64,000 bases of DNA from positions 407,851,034-407,915,033 of the forward strand of contig OV050030.1 of NCBI GenBank assembly GCA_920105625.2, read 5' to 3'. Under the pieces are notes generated by a model. The model was not told the origin of the DNA. It did not search any database and saw only the letters and a list, made by a program, of their open reading frames with translations. Position numbers and translations under genes: made by a program. Shown piece by piece: positions 12,001-22,792 of the stretch (the stretch's first letter is position 1; every line of letters starts with the position of its first letter). This DNA is from Clusia tigrina. Lineage: Eukaryota; Arthropoda; Insecta; Diptera; Clusiidae.

Positions 12001-15000
12001 GTAGACGTTGTATGGTGATGCGTCGGACTATGTCAATATCAGCGTAGACCTCGTACAGTTCATGATTCATCCGAATATGGTAGTCGTCGTCGACACGAAC
12101 AGGACCGAAGATTTTACGAAGAATTTTCCCCTCGAACACCCAAAGCGCGACTGCATCAGTCTGCGACACGACTCATGCTTCTGCGCCATAGAGCAGCAAG
12201 GGTAGGATGAGCGTCTTGTAGAACAATTGGGCTACCGAAAAGTGTTAGCACGGACTTACTCTGTACAAGTTGACTGACGACCAAAAATTGTTCATAATAC
12301 AACATTCGAAGGACATCATCAAGTAGGTCAAAAAGCACAAAAGCTTCCTTCACAATTGTGACTGGTGATGAAACGTGGTGTTATCAATGTGGTCCAGAAA
12401 CCAAGCCCAAAAGTTCCCGTCTCGAGAAATCAAAATTGAAGACAATGTTGATTTGCTTTTACGATTCCAACGGCATTATACACAAGGAGTTCATTTCGCT
12501 TGGCCAAACCGTTAATACACATCTCCATCTTGGCGTTTTGAAGCCTTTCGTGTATCATACTCGTCGTATTCGGACGGAATATCGTGCAGAAGGAAGTGGC
12601 ATTTGTAGCACGATAATATGCCATCTGATAGAACGACACTTCTGACCGATTTTTACACTAAAAATCGGATTTTAACTCTCAGCCACTCCCCGTATTCGCC
12701 TGATTTGGCACCGTGCTACGTTTACCTTTACGAATGCATTTGGCGATAAACGAAAACCGTTTTGTGGACGTAGAAGGCTGGTACCGACATCCTGAAGGAC
12801 ATCCTTTTCGACGATCTAAAACAACTATTCGACATGCTTTTATACCGTGTAATTCCCAGTATTCAGTCAGAAGAGAACTATTTTGGATACAATAAATAGG
12901 CTTTGGAATGCACCTTGTAGTAATCAATGTATAACAATGGCAGAAAAGGAGAATATTTTCCTCCAATCTAGGTCAATTTTATTTTAGCGCAATTTGACTA
13001 TAAATCTCCGAAGTTAGTGGATTATGCTGATGACATTGTCTTGGTTATAACGGAGAAATGCTTGTGGCCTTTCAGCGACCTTCTGAAGGACACCCTAGAA
13101 GTTATATTATATAATTGAGCGACGCAAGGCGGGCCTAAGCACCAACGCGGAAAAATGGAGTAGCTATTTTTCAGTAAAAGATCCCATCGTGGAAAATACC
13201 AAAATTGAACAACAGTATAAAAGTTGAACAACAGTATACTAACTCCCAAAAGCCACAACAAATAATAGTGGATAGTGAGCTTTCATGGAACCTCCTTGTA
13301 GAGGAAATGGTAAAGAAGGTAACCAACGTTGTATACGTTTGCTTGGATGTATTTGGGGCCTATCTTCCACTCTGAAGCATCGGTGCTAGGCAGCTATAGC
13401 TAGACTAATATTTTTCTACGGTATTCTGGTATGGTGGACTGCTGTTGGGAAGAAACCTTCTTGCAGACCTATGGAAACGGTCCAAAGACTTGCGGCACTG
13501 TGTCTGACGGGGCCTTAAGAACTAAACAACGACATCCCTTAACACTTTACTCTATCTACCCCCTCTTGTTCCTTTTTGCGGAAAGCCTTGCAGCAAAATA
13601 TGCGGGAAGCTTGTTTTGGCCACTAAACAATTCTCTTTCCGATCCTTCTTCATAGTTCTGTAGGTCAGAGTTTCACGGTCAACAAGGACAATGTATTATT
13701 CTCAACTAACGAAAACGAATCAAGCTGTCGATAAGGAGGCATGGTGCAGAGGAATGAATGCGAAATGCAAAACTTTCAACCTCTTCACGAACGGGTCGAA
13801 AATGGTAGACGGTGTTGGAGAAGGCGTACATTATCCTGAACTAGATATCAGACAGCCATTCAGAGTTCTTGATTATTTCATTTTCTATCAGGCGGAATGT
13901 TTGCTGCTAGGAAAGACGCAGTGCTCGCCTGCATACCAGAAACTATGAACTCCACAATAAATTTCTACATAAGGTGGATAGAACTTCATGCAGAAATCTT
14001 CTTAAATGCAAGGTAGTAATGGATGGGCTAGTCACCAACCGGAGACTGTGGATCTACTGGGTGCCAGGGCACAATAACATAGAATAAAACGGGAGCACGG
14101 ACGCAATTGCTAAAAGCGGACTCCAATTACCGAATGAGCAAGTAAACAATACACTGATGCCTCTATAAATGATTAATAGCGGTGTTGAAGATAGCTTGAT
14201 GAGGAACACGGAACCAAGTTGGAGTATCTACATATTTACAATCGCAAGACCCCAAATCAAATCCATACTGACACTTCCCAAGTGAGAATTGCAGAATGAT
14301 TGTTGGCATAATGGCAGACCACTGTCTAACGGCGGTACATGCTAAAAGGAGTGGAATCACAAATAACTACGATTGCAGGAAATGTGGGAAGCAGCGCATA
14401 AAGATAACTTTGGAGCATATCATTTGCCTATGACCAGCAATCTCGAAAACGCGCCTAACATATCTGCAAGCCCCTTGGTTTTTAAAGATTAGAAGATGTC
14501 GCACAATTAGGGACAGTTTTGCTCTTAAAGTTCGCACACCACTGTGTAACGATTGTACACGCTAAAAGGATGCGACTTACGAACAACGACGATTGTAAGA
14601 AATGTGGAGAGCAGAACACAAAGAAAACTTCGGAGCATCTTCTGTGCCAATGCCCAGATGTGAAAAACTCTCATATGGGAGCCCCCTGGTTTGAGGGACT
14701 GAGGGAGGTCTCAACACTAGGGACTGTTTCGATCTTAAAGTTAGCTAAAGGCGTTTATCTTTTAATGACAAATGCTTCTAAATGGATATCCATCTGACAC
14801 CGCAAAGGACCTTAGAGGTCACGGCCAACCAGTGTAACCTAACCTAACAATCGTAATATGTTATACAAATTTAACAATGTACTTCACCTCACTGCCTTTA
14901 TATCCCGTTACAACGGTGATTTAGCTTAAAGATGTATAGCAAGGTGAATTTCTACCCTTTTGAAGTGGTGAAGAAAAGAAAAGTGCAATAAAGCAGACGA

Positions 15001-17044
15001 TGGAAATAAACTAATTCAGAGAAATGCAGGTTAGGTTAAGTTAGACTGGCCAAATAGACCACCCTTAGATCTGTTAGGTGCTTAACGATACCAGATAAGT
15101 GTCCATTTATAATTCACGGAAGTAAATATCATTGAATTCCTAGCCTTATAAGTGGAGACATTCCCAGGAAGAAAACCCCTTTTAGTCCTCCAAGCCAGGG
15201 AGCCCCAAGTATTTTAAGCGTGCTCTAGTGATTGATGGATAGAAACATAGGAGATGCCCCAATGTTCCTTGGAGCCCGTTAGGATATACAGAAATTAATA
15301 AAATAAAAATTTCAAAACAAAACTCTCATTAAACACACATCAAAGCATATTTTTAAAAATTAATTTCTAATAGTTCACCAGGGCAAATTAGTTCCAAACC
15401 AATTGTCCTTGCATTCAACTTTAGACTAAATTCACCTTGTTACTTGCATACATTTGCCATATGAGAGATCGTGAAGTTGCACCTAAATTACGAAAGAAAA
15501 GAGGAACTGAGCACAGAGGTTCCCCAAAGGTGCCAAAAATTGTAATTCATACAGAAATTATTCACCATCCCAATTCTATTGTAACTGACGATTAATGCAA
15601 GGGATGGAATTAAATATCCTTGGATATTTCAATCAGAATATAGCTAAAACTCAATGCCTCACCGTTAGTAAACCGCCAGTGTACTGAGCTATTGACTGGT
15701 CCACTTCTTGAGCGCCTATGCCGCGTATCTTCTCTTTGTGCCAAATTGCCGGGTCATCTACGAAAAACTTCTGCACATTACACACCAACTCGTCGTGATC
15801 AACCTATGAAAGAAATTTTAAATTTTAATATCAATTTATAAATGCTATATTTAAGTTTAGACTTACACCAACACCAGCTACTACCATGCGTTCGGGTGCA
15901 TGGTGATATTTCAAATAGTTCATCAGCACATCGCGATCAATGCTATCCAAATTTTGTGCTGGGCACAGCTTTGGTAATCCTAGAGTATTGTCACGATATG
16001 CTGCCGCGTGTATCATATCCATTAATATGGGCTCTTGCTCGGGCCGCATGCCCAACGTTTCCAGTTCAAATTTCACCGTTTGCCGTGCCACATCCACTTC
16101 ATCCACATTCAGTGTTGGCCGCAACGTTATATCGGCCAGTAAATGGGTCACTGCTTCAGTGGCTCGACTGTCTATGCTTGCCGCATAAATAAGCGTATCA
16201 CGTGAACTTTGACAATCGCAAATGCCGCCGTTCTTCTCAAGTTCTTTCAGGATAGCATCTTTGTTGGGAAAGTTTGTAGTAGACTAATAAGAAGCCAAGT
16301 GTACAAGAGTGATTATAAAGTCAACAACTAAACAGTTCTTTCTTAAATATTAATAATTAATACTAATTAATTAAACACTACATTATAAAGCAAAAACCCG
16401 GCGCCTCAAAACAGAGAAATGATAATGAAAACATAATGCATTAACTCTGTGTTACTGTACTTTCGCTTAGCACCGCAACCTTCTCTAGCCGCATCATCAT
16501 ATAAATAATTAACCCTAGAGTCACGCGACTTACATTAAAAGCTAGTTTTTCCAGAAAATGCGATATCCCACTTGGATAGGTAACCTCGTAACGTGGGCCC
16601 GAATCGATAACAATACCGACTGTGCAAAACTGACCGAAACGTGGCTCGGAGGCAACGCGCAAGCCATTCGGCAATGTGGTCATTTGTGTGCTATTGCTTT
16701 CGGCCAGCGGCTTCGCATACTCCACATTTGGTAAGTTCGCCAGTGGAATAGTGAGTGGTGGCAGGTTCGTTACAATCTCTTTTGATGGCTGATTAACCGA
16801 GCATACTCCGTCACTGTCGCGGACACTACCGGTAATATTACCTATGCCGGTGCTACTGCGAATTTCTTCGCCAGTCTGCGAGGAAGGCTTTACTGCGAAC
16901 GGTCTTGATATTCTATTGTTGGTAGGCGGGGAACGAAATAAAAAGTATATAATATAATATGTAATCCTGTCACCATTTTCATTCAGATAAAAACTCTTAC
17001 CGCTGCCATGATTTTCGCACTAAATTCAGCGTACGTACATTCAT
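9054..17044 (-). CDS. mitochondrial processing peptidase alpha subunit
   Basis: Six coding exons on the minus strand: 17044-17001, 16912-16534, 16283-15867, 15803-15663, 9788-9284 and 9214-9054, all GT..AG with consistent phase, giving 548 residues, the usual alpha-MPP length. Exon 1 and the start of exon 2 encode an Arg-rich presequence ([15 protein letters not shown]), as expected for matrix import. The M16-peptidase fold shows ISHFLEK near residue 132, where the active beta subunit has the zinc motif HxxEH, so this is the non-catalytic partner. It also shows the glycine-rich loop [15 protein letters not shown] near residue 371, which in the family feeds presequences to the beta subunit. 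Further matches are [18 protein letters not shown] and the C-terminal MAARGDI. With beta-MPP it removes targeting peptides from imported precursors. The 5.87 kb intron between exons 4 and 5 is packed with repeats. Confidence 0.95.
10059..10425. repeat. 45/48-bp minisatellite in alpha-MPP intron
   Basis: About eight tandem units containing CCAACAATGAGGGAGCATAA. Units of 45 bp alternate with 48-bp units that carry an extra ATC, giving a 93-bp higher-order period in the middle. Because both lengths are multiples of three, the minus strand stays open over 113 codons and would spell a repeated 15-16 residue unit ([13 protein letters not shown]). I regard the reading frame as a by-product of the repeat. 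Confidence 0.85.
11170..11400. repeat. three diverged copies of a ~75-bp unit
   Basis: The phrase (A/C)GTCAGAAAGGTAGATTCCTCACTGATGTA followed by GTCAAAATTTCAG..ATTTCT recurs near 11190, 11267 and 11340 with drift, and a related piece lies at 11018-11050. It is a short decayed tandem array inside the alpha-MPP intron; origin unknown. Confidence 0.6.
11790..12215 (-). mobile_element. non-LTR retrotransposon 3'-terminal coding fragment
   Basis: The minus strand encodes the end of a reverse-transcriptase ORF typical of RTE/Jockey-like elements: a [18 protein letters not shown] block, then [16 protein letters not shown], then [16 protein letters not shown]. This is the region just after the polymerase domain. 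The fragment has no upstream catalytic domain and is a dead 5'-truncated copy in the alpha-MPP intron. Confidence 0.75.
12290..12899 (+). mobile_element. mariner transposase relic
   Basis: Plus-strand DD34D transposase pieces: TGDETWCYQ (first catalytic Asp) near 12362, then [18 protein letters not shown], a deleted middle with the second Asp region lost or scrambled, then [10 protein letters not shown] near 12690 (position of the third Asp) and a mariner-like C-terminus ending at TAA near 12894. Frameshifts separate the blocks. No terminal inverted repeats identified. Non-functional. Confidence 0.75.
13005..14845 (+). mobile_element. non-LTR retrotransposon fragment (RT, RNase H, zinc knuckle)
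   Basis: Plus-strand remains of a non-LTR element of the R1/LOA/Jockey type. They comprise the reverse-transcriptase YADD box (13023-13034, in [10 protein letters not shown]), a degenerate RNase H region near 13780-13900 ([13 protein letters not shown]) and a C-terminal cysteine/histidine knuckle ([17 protein letters not shown]). The element ends around 14845 with CCTAACCTAAC. Multiple stops and frameshifts. The zinc-knuckle segment is present twice in tandem (14305-14530 and 14531-14750, diverged), so the 3' end was duplicated before decay. Confidence 0.75.
14846..15662. other. intronic spacer, nothing recognised
   Basis: Rest of the alpha-MPP intron between the non-LTR 3' end and exon 4. 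It includes a short block around 15025-15070 with AGGTTAGGTTAAGTTAGACTGG, similar to non-LTR 3' tails in this window. I see no further gene or clear element. Confidence 0.4.
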
Positions 17045-17477
17045 GTTTTGAAAATTTTATTTAGTCTCCTTATTTATGAAGTGAATCCACTATGTACATC
17101 AAATTCAATTTTATACATTTATTAAAACATAATGCAAAACGTTCAAAATTTCACGAAAAATCTCCTCACAGCGTACAGATGATTTTGATATAACAATCAA
17201 ATGAAAATGAGGATTTTCAATTTTTTTTTTAGAATTTTAACATATGTATTTACATTCTGACAGCAAGAGAGCATGCGAGACGAAATATGTCATTTAGTGA
17301 AGCAAGAGTGAGGTGGGGAATAAATCAGACGGGACATTTGACAGTTTGACAGGCATTGCAATAGTTCACATAATTATAAAAATGTTAATGAAAAGGAAAC
17401 GCATTCGTTTTAGGCTTAGTTTATAATTTTTAATAGTTAATAAGTTTTTATTTAGTTCGAAGAAAATTTGTAATATG
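17045..17477. other. 5' flank of alpha-MPP
   Basis: AT-rich sequence upstream of the alpha-MPP start codon. It must contain that gene's promoter, but I see no diagnostic core element. No coding potential recognised. Confidence 0.4.
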
Positions 17478-18290
17478 AGTAAAAGAACTAGAAAATTCCA
17501 GTGGAAAAATAAACCAGATGATTTCTGTTTTGTGCGCAGTGAATATGTCGGAAAGAGAAATGAACGCAGCTTTACCAATTCGCGCCAAGAAATTTACAGC
17601 AATATTTTAGAATAGCACCTGAAAATACTGATGAAGGATGGAGGCCAAGTACTATATGTCGTTCGTGCAATACAATCCTTGTCGCATGGGGTTCTGGCTT
17701 CACAAAGTAAATATTTGGTGTTGGTTTTATATACTTATGAGGTGCATTACAGCCTTTTTTTAACTTTAGATGTTACATGAAATTCGACGTACCAATGATT
17801 TGCAGACAGTCCGTTTGTCATGACACTGATGGATATTTTTCTGTGAGAAAAATAATGGATTTGGAAAACTAGGTTTCCAGCTAAGCATTCGAATTCATCG
17901 GAGGATACAGCAGAACCCACTAGAAATGTATTCGAAATGGAACGAGGGCGTAAACTTATATCGCAGTCTGAATTGAATGACTGGGTGAGAGATCTGGAAC
18001 TCACAAAAGAGAAATCTGAATTGCATGCATCTCTCATGAAACAATGTTGTTTTTTTAGCTCCGGTTGTGAAAAGAACAATTTTTAGGAACCGTCACGAGA
18101 CTTACGCATAGTATTATATCATGAAAGATGAATATGTTTTTGCAAGGACATTCCTGGTTTATTCATGGAACTTGGCCATCTTTTTGATCCAACGCAGTAG
18201 CGGTTGTTTGTTGACAGTAGCAAAGCTAGTTTGAAAGCAGTTCTATAGCACAATGGTTGGTTTCTTACAGAAGCTATTAAATGACCCTTT
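17478..18290 (+). pseudogene. relic of a transposon-derived insect gene family
   Basis: Plus-strand pieces in shifting frames match a widespread insect/arthropod repeat-gene family known to me only as uncharacterised proteins. There is a WRPSTICRSCNT block near 17650, then FDVPMICRQ..DTDGYFS near 17780. ELGHLFDPTQ and RLFVDSSKASLKAVL follow near 18165-18245, the latter broken by two in-frame TAG codons where family members have W and a residue before HNG. The order of blocks matches the family, so this is one decayed copy rather than chance. Confidence 0.55.
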
Positions 18291-19131
18291 TAGACATAAG
18301 TAGCCCAATCCAAAGATATCGGTGAAATAGAAGAATGATTTATAGTAAAAAATTTAAGAATTTACAGCGAGTTGTTGTTGAACTGCGAGTATAATGAACT
18401 AGTTCAACGAAAAACCATTTCTTTTTTTTTAGAAGTGATCAAAAGATAATAGATTTTTTAAGCAATTATTGAACATGGATTTATTTAATTTGAACATGGA
18501 TTATATATTTGTTATCATTGCCATTCTTTTCTGTCCATATATTTCCGACTTCTCTTTTTGCCTTGTTCTATTTTCTCAATTCACTTGAACTCGATTGAAG
18601 AACAGCTGTTTATGAATAAAGTGACAAATTTCTGTAGCGGCGCATTCTAAAACAAAGTGCGCTGTTTCACTCACCCAATAGGCAACTGACAGGCTGCAAG
18701 AATGCAATCAATCTTAAAATTGCACAACGAATAGTTTAGGGAGCAAGTTGCAAAATATAATAGGCGATATTTTTTAATCACTTTACAGGCAGTGGAGCAA
18801 TTCTGTAAATAATTAACGACCAAGTTGAAACTAGCAAATGTACTAAAAAATAGCTAGTTTGATAAATTATTCTAGCTAAGTATAAAAGTGTAAGAATATA
18901 AAATAATAATAACCGATTCTTCTTTCTCAAAAACTGCCATCACCATAACTACTTTGTTTTCCCTACTGTCTTCCAAATTCATACATTGGTAGCCATGCTA
19001 TTGTATTTTTTATAAATTCAGTCGATATTAGTGTAAAAAATTTCAATTCATTCAGTAACATTATCATTAAGCGCCCAATAAACAGTCAATCTGATTGCCA
19101 CATGTGCTTGACGCTCACAATATACACGGCA
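18291..19131. other. AT-rich spacer, nothing recognised
   Basis: No open frame, repeat or RNA gene that I can support. Confidence 0.4.
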
Positions 19132-19298
19132 GAGAACACAGAGAAAAGAAACTCAAACGTCAAACGGCAAAGCAGCGAAATAAAGCAGACGGACGTTGTA
19201 CACAAATCCGCTCAAAATCGTGGTGAATCCACTCAGAATCGTGGTGTGTCCGCTACGGACGCTGGCAGCGAAAAAGACTCCTTTTTCTGTGTTCTCTC
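19132..19298. repeat. MITE-like inverted-repeat element
   Basis: The left end GAGAACACAGAGAAAAGAAA and the right end (reverse complement GAGAGAACACAGAAAAAGGA) form about 23-bp inverted repeats around a 120-bp centre that holds a duplicated AATCGTGGTG phrase. The left end also resembles one end of the repeat at 19763-19969, so the two may belong to one terminal-inverted-repeat family. Confidence 0.5.
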
Positions 19299-19762
19299 AG
19301 GTTGCATAACCCTTCAAGCATTAATTTTCTATTTGCGTTTGTGTTTTTCGGACGACAATGCTGAATGTGGACAAGACACTATTGGCGGTTGTACCAGAAT
19401 GATTACAAAAAAACTGTAAAAAAACGAGACAAAAAAAATTAATTTTTAATGCATGAGTGTCTGTTCTTTCATTATACGGTTGCTTTAGTGTTGGTTCTTA
19501 ACATCCCACAGCGCTGGTAAGAATCGGTAGACTTCCAGCAACTCGAGAGTCCGTTTGCCTCAAGTTTTTGTTCGAAATGTGTATGTGCATGATCAATAAC
19601 TGAAATAAATGATCAAGCATGGCGGCAAAGAGCCAATCCTATCCATATGGATATTGGCTCCAGCTGCCTTCAAGCTTCGTATATATGACGCCTAAACAAA
19701 CATTTCATTTACACAAGTAACCCCTCGTGTCTGTCCACGGGCAATATTTGATGGCATTACAA

Positions 19763-19975
19763 CAGAGAATACAGAGAAATGACTCCTGTTTTGCGCACGT
19801 TAAACACATGTGGAAAACTTTAGTAGTGTGGTTGATTTTCTTCAGAATTCTGGTTAACCAATGATAAACAAACCTATCCATATAGGCAACTAATGATAAA
19901 CCAAGACAGTTTTTTAAACGTCAGAAAATTTGACGTTTGAGTGTCCCGTCTCTTTGGTCTCTGATAACAACTGGC
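19763..19975. repeat. MITE-like repeat, copy 1
   Basis: About 210 bp, strongly similar to 28873-29085 (shared blocks GTAGTGTGG, TTTTCTTCAGAATTCT, TTAACCAATGATAAACAAAC and an internal near-palindrome AAACGTCAGAAAATTTGACG). Ends carry CAGAGA..TCTCTG. The flanks ATTACAAC and ATAACAAC differ at one of eight bases, compatible with an 8-bp target duplication as made by hAT elements. Confidence 0.6.
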
Positions 19976-20015
19976 AATATTTTAATGGTCATGTTATGTC
20001 ATCGTCATTTTGAAA

Positions 20016-20171
20016 ATGTCCTCAAGCAATCTATTTCGCTGTGCCTGCGCTCTTCATTCATTAAAAGAATTACTTGATTTATACGATGAAGAGGAAGAGA
20101 GAGGGAAGCGGAGATTCTGGGTGAATCCTTTTTTTGCAAAGAAGGGAAATGCACAGTTTCCATCCATTTGA
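20016..20171 (+). mobile_element. Harbinger-like nuclease N-terminal fragment
   Basis: A short plus-strand frame of 51 codons containing LKELLDLYDEEEERGKRR and RFWVNPFF before a stop. The R-R-x-W-V-x-P block is the usual start of PIF/Harbinger (HARBI1-like) nucleases. Nothing resembling the DDE catalytic core follows, so this is a truncated fragment. Assignment rests on one short motif. Confidence 0.4.
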
Positions 20172-21048
20172 GTGTTTTTATTAATTAAGTAGACGCGGTA
20201 AAACTGAAATATGTGGCGATGCTGCCACTGTGAGCGTCACGAAAAAATGAAAAATGATTGTCAGACAAACAATATAACAACTAATTGCAACACAGCATGT
20301 TTGAAGCAATTTGCTGTCTCCATTGGCAATTTGCTCGAAATTGCCAAATGCATGCCATCAAAAATTGCCCGTGGAGACGTAGGGGCTTGTCAAGCAGATA
20401 GACCGTGTCTTGGGCGCTTAAGGATTTTTGAACAAAAAGTATTGTTATTTTGTGAGCCGCTTCAAAATGGAACGAGAGAAATTCAATAACGGACTATAAC
20501 TTTTCAAAATACGTGCTGTATGGAGCCAGAAACAAAGGTCAGCAACTAACGATTATTGTCGTTAACTAGTTCCAGACTGCGGCTTTACGAGTTACTTTTC
20601 CAGAGAGAGTTTTTTAAGAACTACTTTCAAATTTTACGGCAGGGATTGCAACTCACATGGCACAATAAGAGACCGACCGGGGAGGTCACTTCTCAGCGTA
20701 CTGTAATTCATGAAATGAACGCGGTGTCTAGTCAATGCTTTGTTGGTGGGAACATGGTGGAGTCTCTTGCGGTGGCAATGACAGCCGAATCAAAGCATGC
20801 TCAGTTTATAGATAGTAGAGTATGTGTGAAGGGGAGTATTTGTACACAGATTTCACTCGCAATGTGGGCAGCAGATTCATCTACTCTGATGGCTTTATAA
20901 ATATAAATGTTATAAATAATGCTAATCATAATAAGCTTAAATTAAAATGCATGCACATATTTATACGAACTTCAGAAGGCCAAAGATGCCATAAGACAGT
21001 TATTTTTATTTGCATCATCACTTTTAGAGAAAACACTTGAAAACACAC
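20172..21048. other. spacer, no gene recognised
   Basis: Contains a 92-codon plus-strand frame (20211-20489) rich in Cys and Lys that matches no family I know and has no splice partner. The last 100-200 bp probably hold the 3' untranslated region of the minus-strand secreted-peptide gene. Confidence 0.4.
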
Positions 21049-21357
21049 TTAATCGAAATTGAAACGTCTCTTTCCATCGAAGCGATACCCATAGGCGGCT
21101 GCATTTTTCGTGTCCACCAGCGCCGGATTGCGATGCTTAAAGAAACTACCGTGAGCGTGGGCTGGCCGCGAAGCACTGTTCAGCACTCCATCCATCTCAC
21201 GAGGATAAAACGCCTCGAACATGCCCTCAGGCGGCAGAACAGCAGCAATTTTCGTATCGTTGGGATCATAGGCGAGCGTCAAGTGCACGCAACATTGCAG
21301 CAACGCCAGTAGGAAGTAAACGATGGCACAGTGCCACACTTGCCACGAGGCACACAT
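21049..21357 (-). CDS. small secreted protein, candidate peptide precursor
   Basis: Single minus-strand frame, 102 residues from the Met at 21357; an in-frame upstream Met at 21429 would add 24 residues. I prefer 21357 because it is followed at once by a strong hydrophobic stretch (CAIVYFLLALLQCCVHLTLA) that looks like a cleavable signal peptide, with cleavage likely after LTLA. It also has A at -3. The mature part starts YDPNDTKIAAVLPPEG and ends YGYRFDGKRRFNFD. The GKRR near the C-terminus is a typical amidation plus dibasic processing site, so a short amidated peptide could be released, although Asp before the Gly is unusual. No cysteines in the mature region. I do not recognise the family. 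Possible TATA on the minus strand near 21500-21506. Confidence 0.6.
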   Translation of the reverse strand: MCASWQVWHCAIVYFLLALLQCCVHLTLAYDPNDTKIAAVLPPEGMFEAFYPREMDGVLNSASRPAHAHGSFFKHRNPALVDTKNAAAYGYRFDGKRRFNFD

Positions 21358-22138
21358 AATTCGATGCTGGCTGAAAAGTGGCACTGGCGACACTTGTGGG
21401 AGGGAGAGTTCGTGCTCCCTGCTCTCCATTCACTGGGGGTACGTTGATGATATAACAACGAAACCTTTCTTTATCCGTTTAAATGCGCGGAGAGTTCGCT
21501 ATATAGTTTTTTTGTTTTGAAACTTGTTTTCCTTGTCTGCTCGTTACCTGGCCGCTGGTTTGCTTGGTGCCTTACTTGCAGACGATGCTTCGTTTGACTG
21601 CTTGCTCCAACGTTCGCCGCGGTGTGGCTGAAAACCAACTGAAACTGTTATTTCTTTTATTCAATTTTTCCTGCCCGCTGCTCTCTCAAACAATTCCAAC
21701 TTATTAATTACGTATGCTACACTTACCTTGCCTTGCAAATGCTGTTGTTGTTTATGTGTGGTTTTTTGTTACGTGTTTCTTACCAGTGCCACTCCAAGTC
21801 CATTGTGCTCTCTGAGAGCTTTACGACTTTTGTTGTAATTAGCAGCATGCAATTTGCAACGGACCACAATTGTTGCCTACGAAGCCACTCACAGCCCCGT
21901 TTGAGGCTTTTGTTAGATCAAAAGTAAACTTTTTGAGTTTTTCCTTTGTAAAAGTTTCGAGGTCTTTGAGAATATGAATGATAGACAAATAGATGCATGG
22001 ACGTTGATTTGTACAGTACCAATTGAATAAGGAGTTGGTTGTTGGTGTGGTTATGGTTGCTTATGGTTTATGTGAGAAATGTAATTAGGATTTTCCCATT
22101 AATTAAACAAAAAATCATTTTTTAGTCATAATCATATT
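21358..22138. other. 5' flank of secreted-peptide gene
   Basis: Includes the possible longer N-terminus (21358-21429) and an upstream minus-strand TATATAG near 21500. The rest is pyrimidine-rich non-coding sequence without a recognised gene. Confidence 0.4.
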
Positions 22139-22792
22139 TACTAGAGTATTCTAAAAGGTTTGTCGTCCAATAGGATCGGCTAGATGCTAAATTTAATAAA
22201 ACGAGTTGTGTGTGAGATATCACCGAATTGCTTATTTTATTTGAAATGTCTACTATTAACGTAATTATGTGTGAAATATGACATCGTTCAAATGGCCAAC
22301 GCGGCTTCGCTGGGTGGCATGCAACCGAGAAGCCCAATTTTTGATGCCTCTGGCGCATAGATCTGACTGAATTGGAGCGATGGCACGGGTTGTGTTGGCT
22401 TTGAGGTCACTGGTCGTTTGCGGCTTATTGCCATAGACTTGCAACTTTAGGAAACCTCACAAGAAAAAGGCTTTACGGGGTCAAATCGCCCGATCTCGGT
22501 GGTTCGTTGAAGTCACCTCTGCAAGAGATAACCATGTCTTCAAATCGCTCGTACAGAATTTCCATTGTGGCATCAGCTGTCTGGTACGTAGCGCCGTCCT
22601 GCTGGAACCACATTTCGTTCATATCCATATCATCCAATTGTTCCAAAATAAATTGTCTATCATCGATCGTTACCGCTCTCCGTTAATGGTGCTGACCATG
22701 CCATCATCGTATTTGAAAAAGTACGGACCGATGATGCCGCCGGCCCACAATCCTATTTCGAAGTTCTGGTAGGGTCCCCTAACTGAATTTTG
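22139..22792 (-). mobile_element. mariner-type transposase relic (QQDGAT family)
   Basis: Reading the minus strand from 22792: EIGLWAGGIIGPYFFKYDDG, then NEMWFQQDGAT (second catalytic Asp) near 22590, then PPRSGDLTP (third catalytic Asp region) near 22480, then a C-terminal RWPFERCHISHII. At least two frameshifts and a stop after DLTP. Same family as the fragment at 46740-46960. It abuts the next mariner copy at 22793. Confidence 0.7.
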
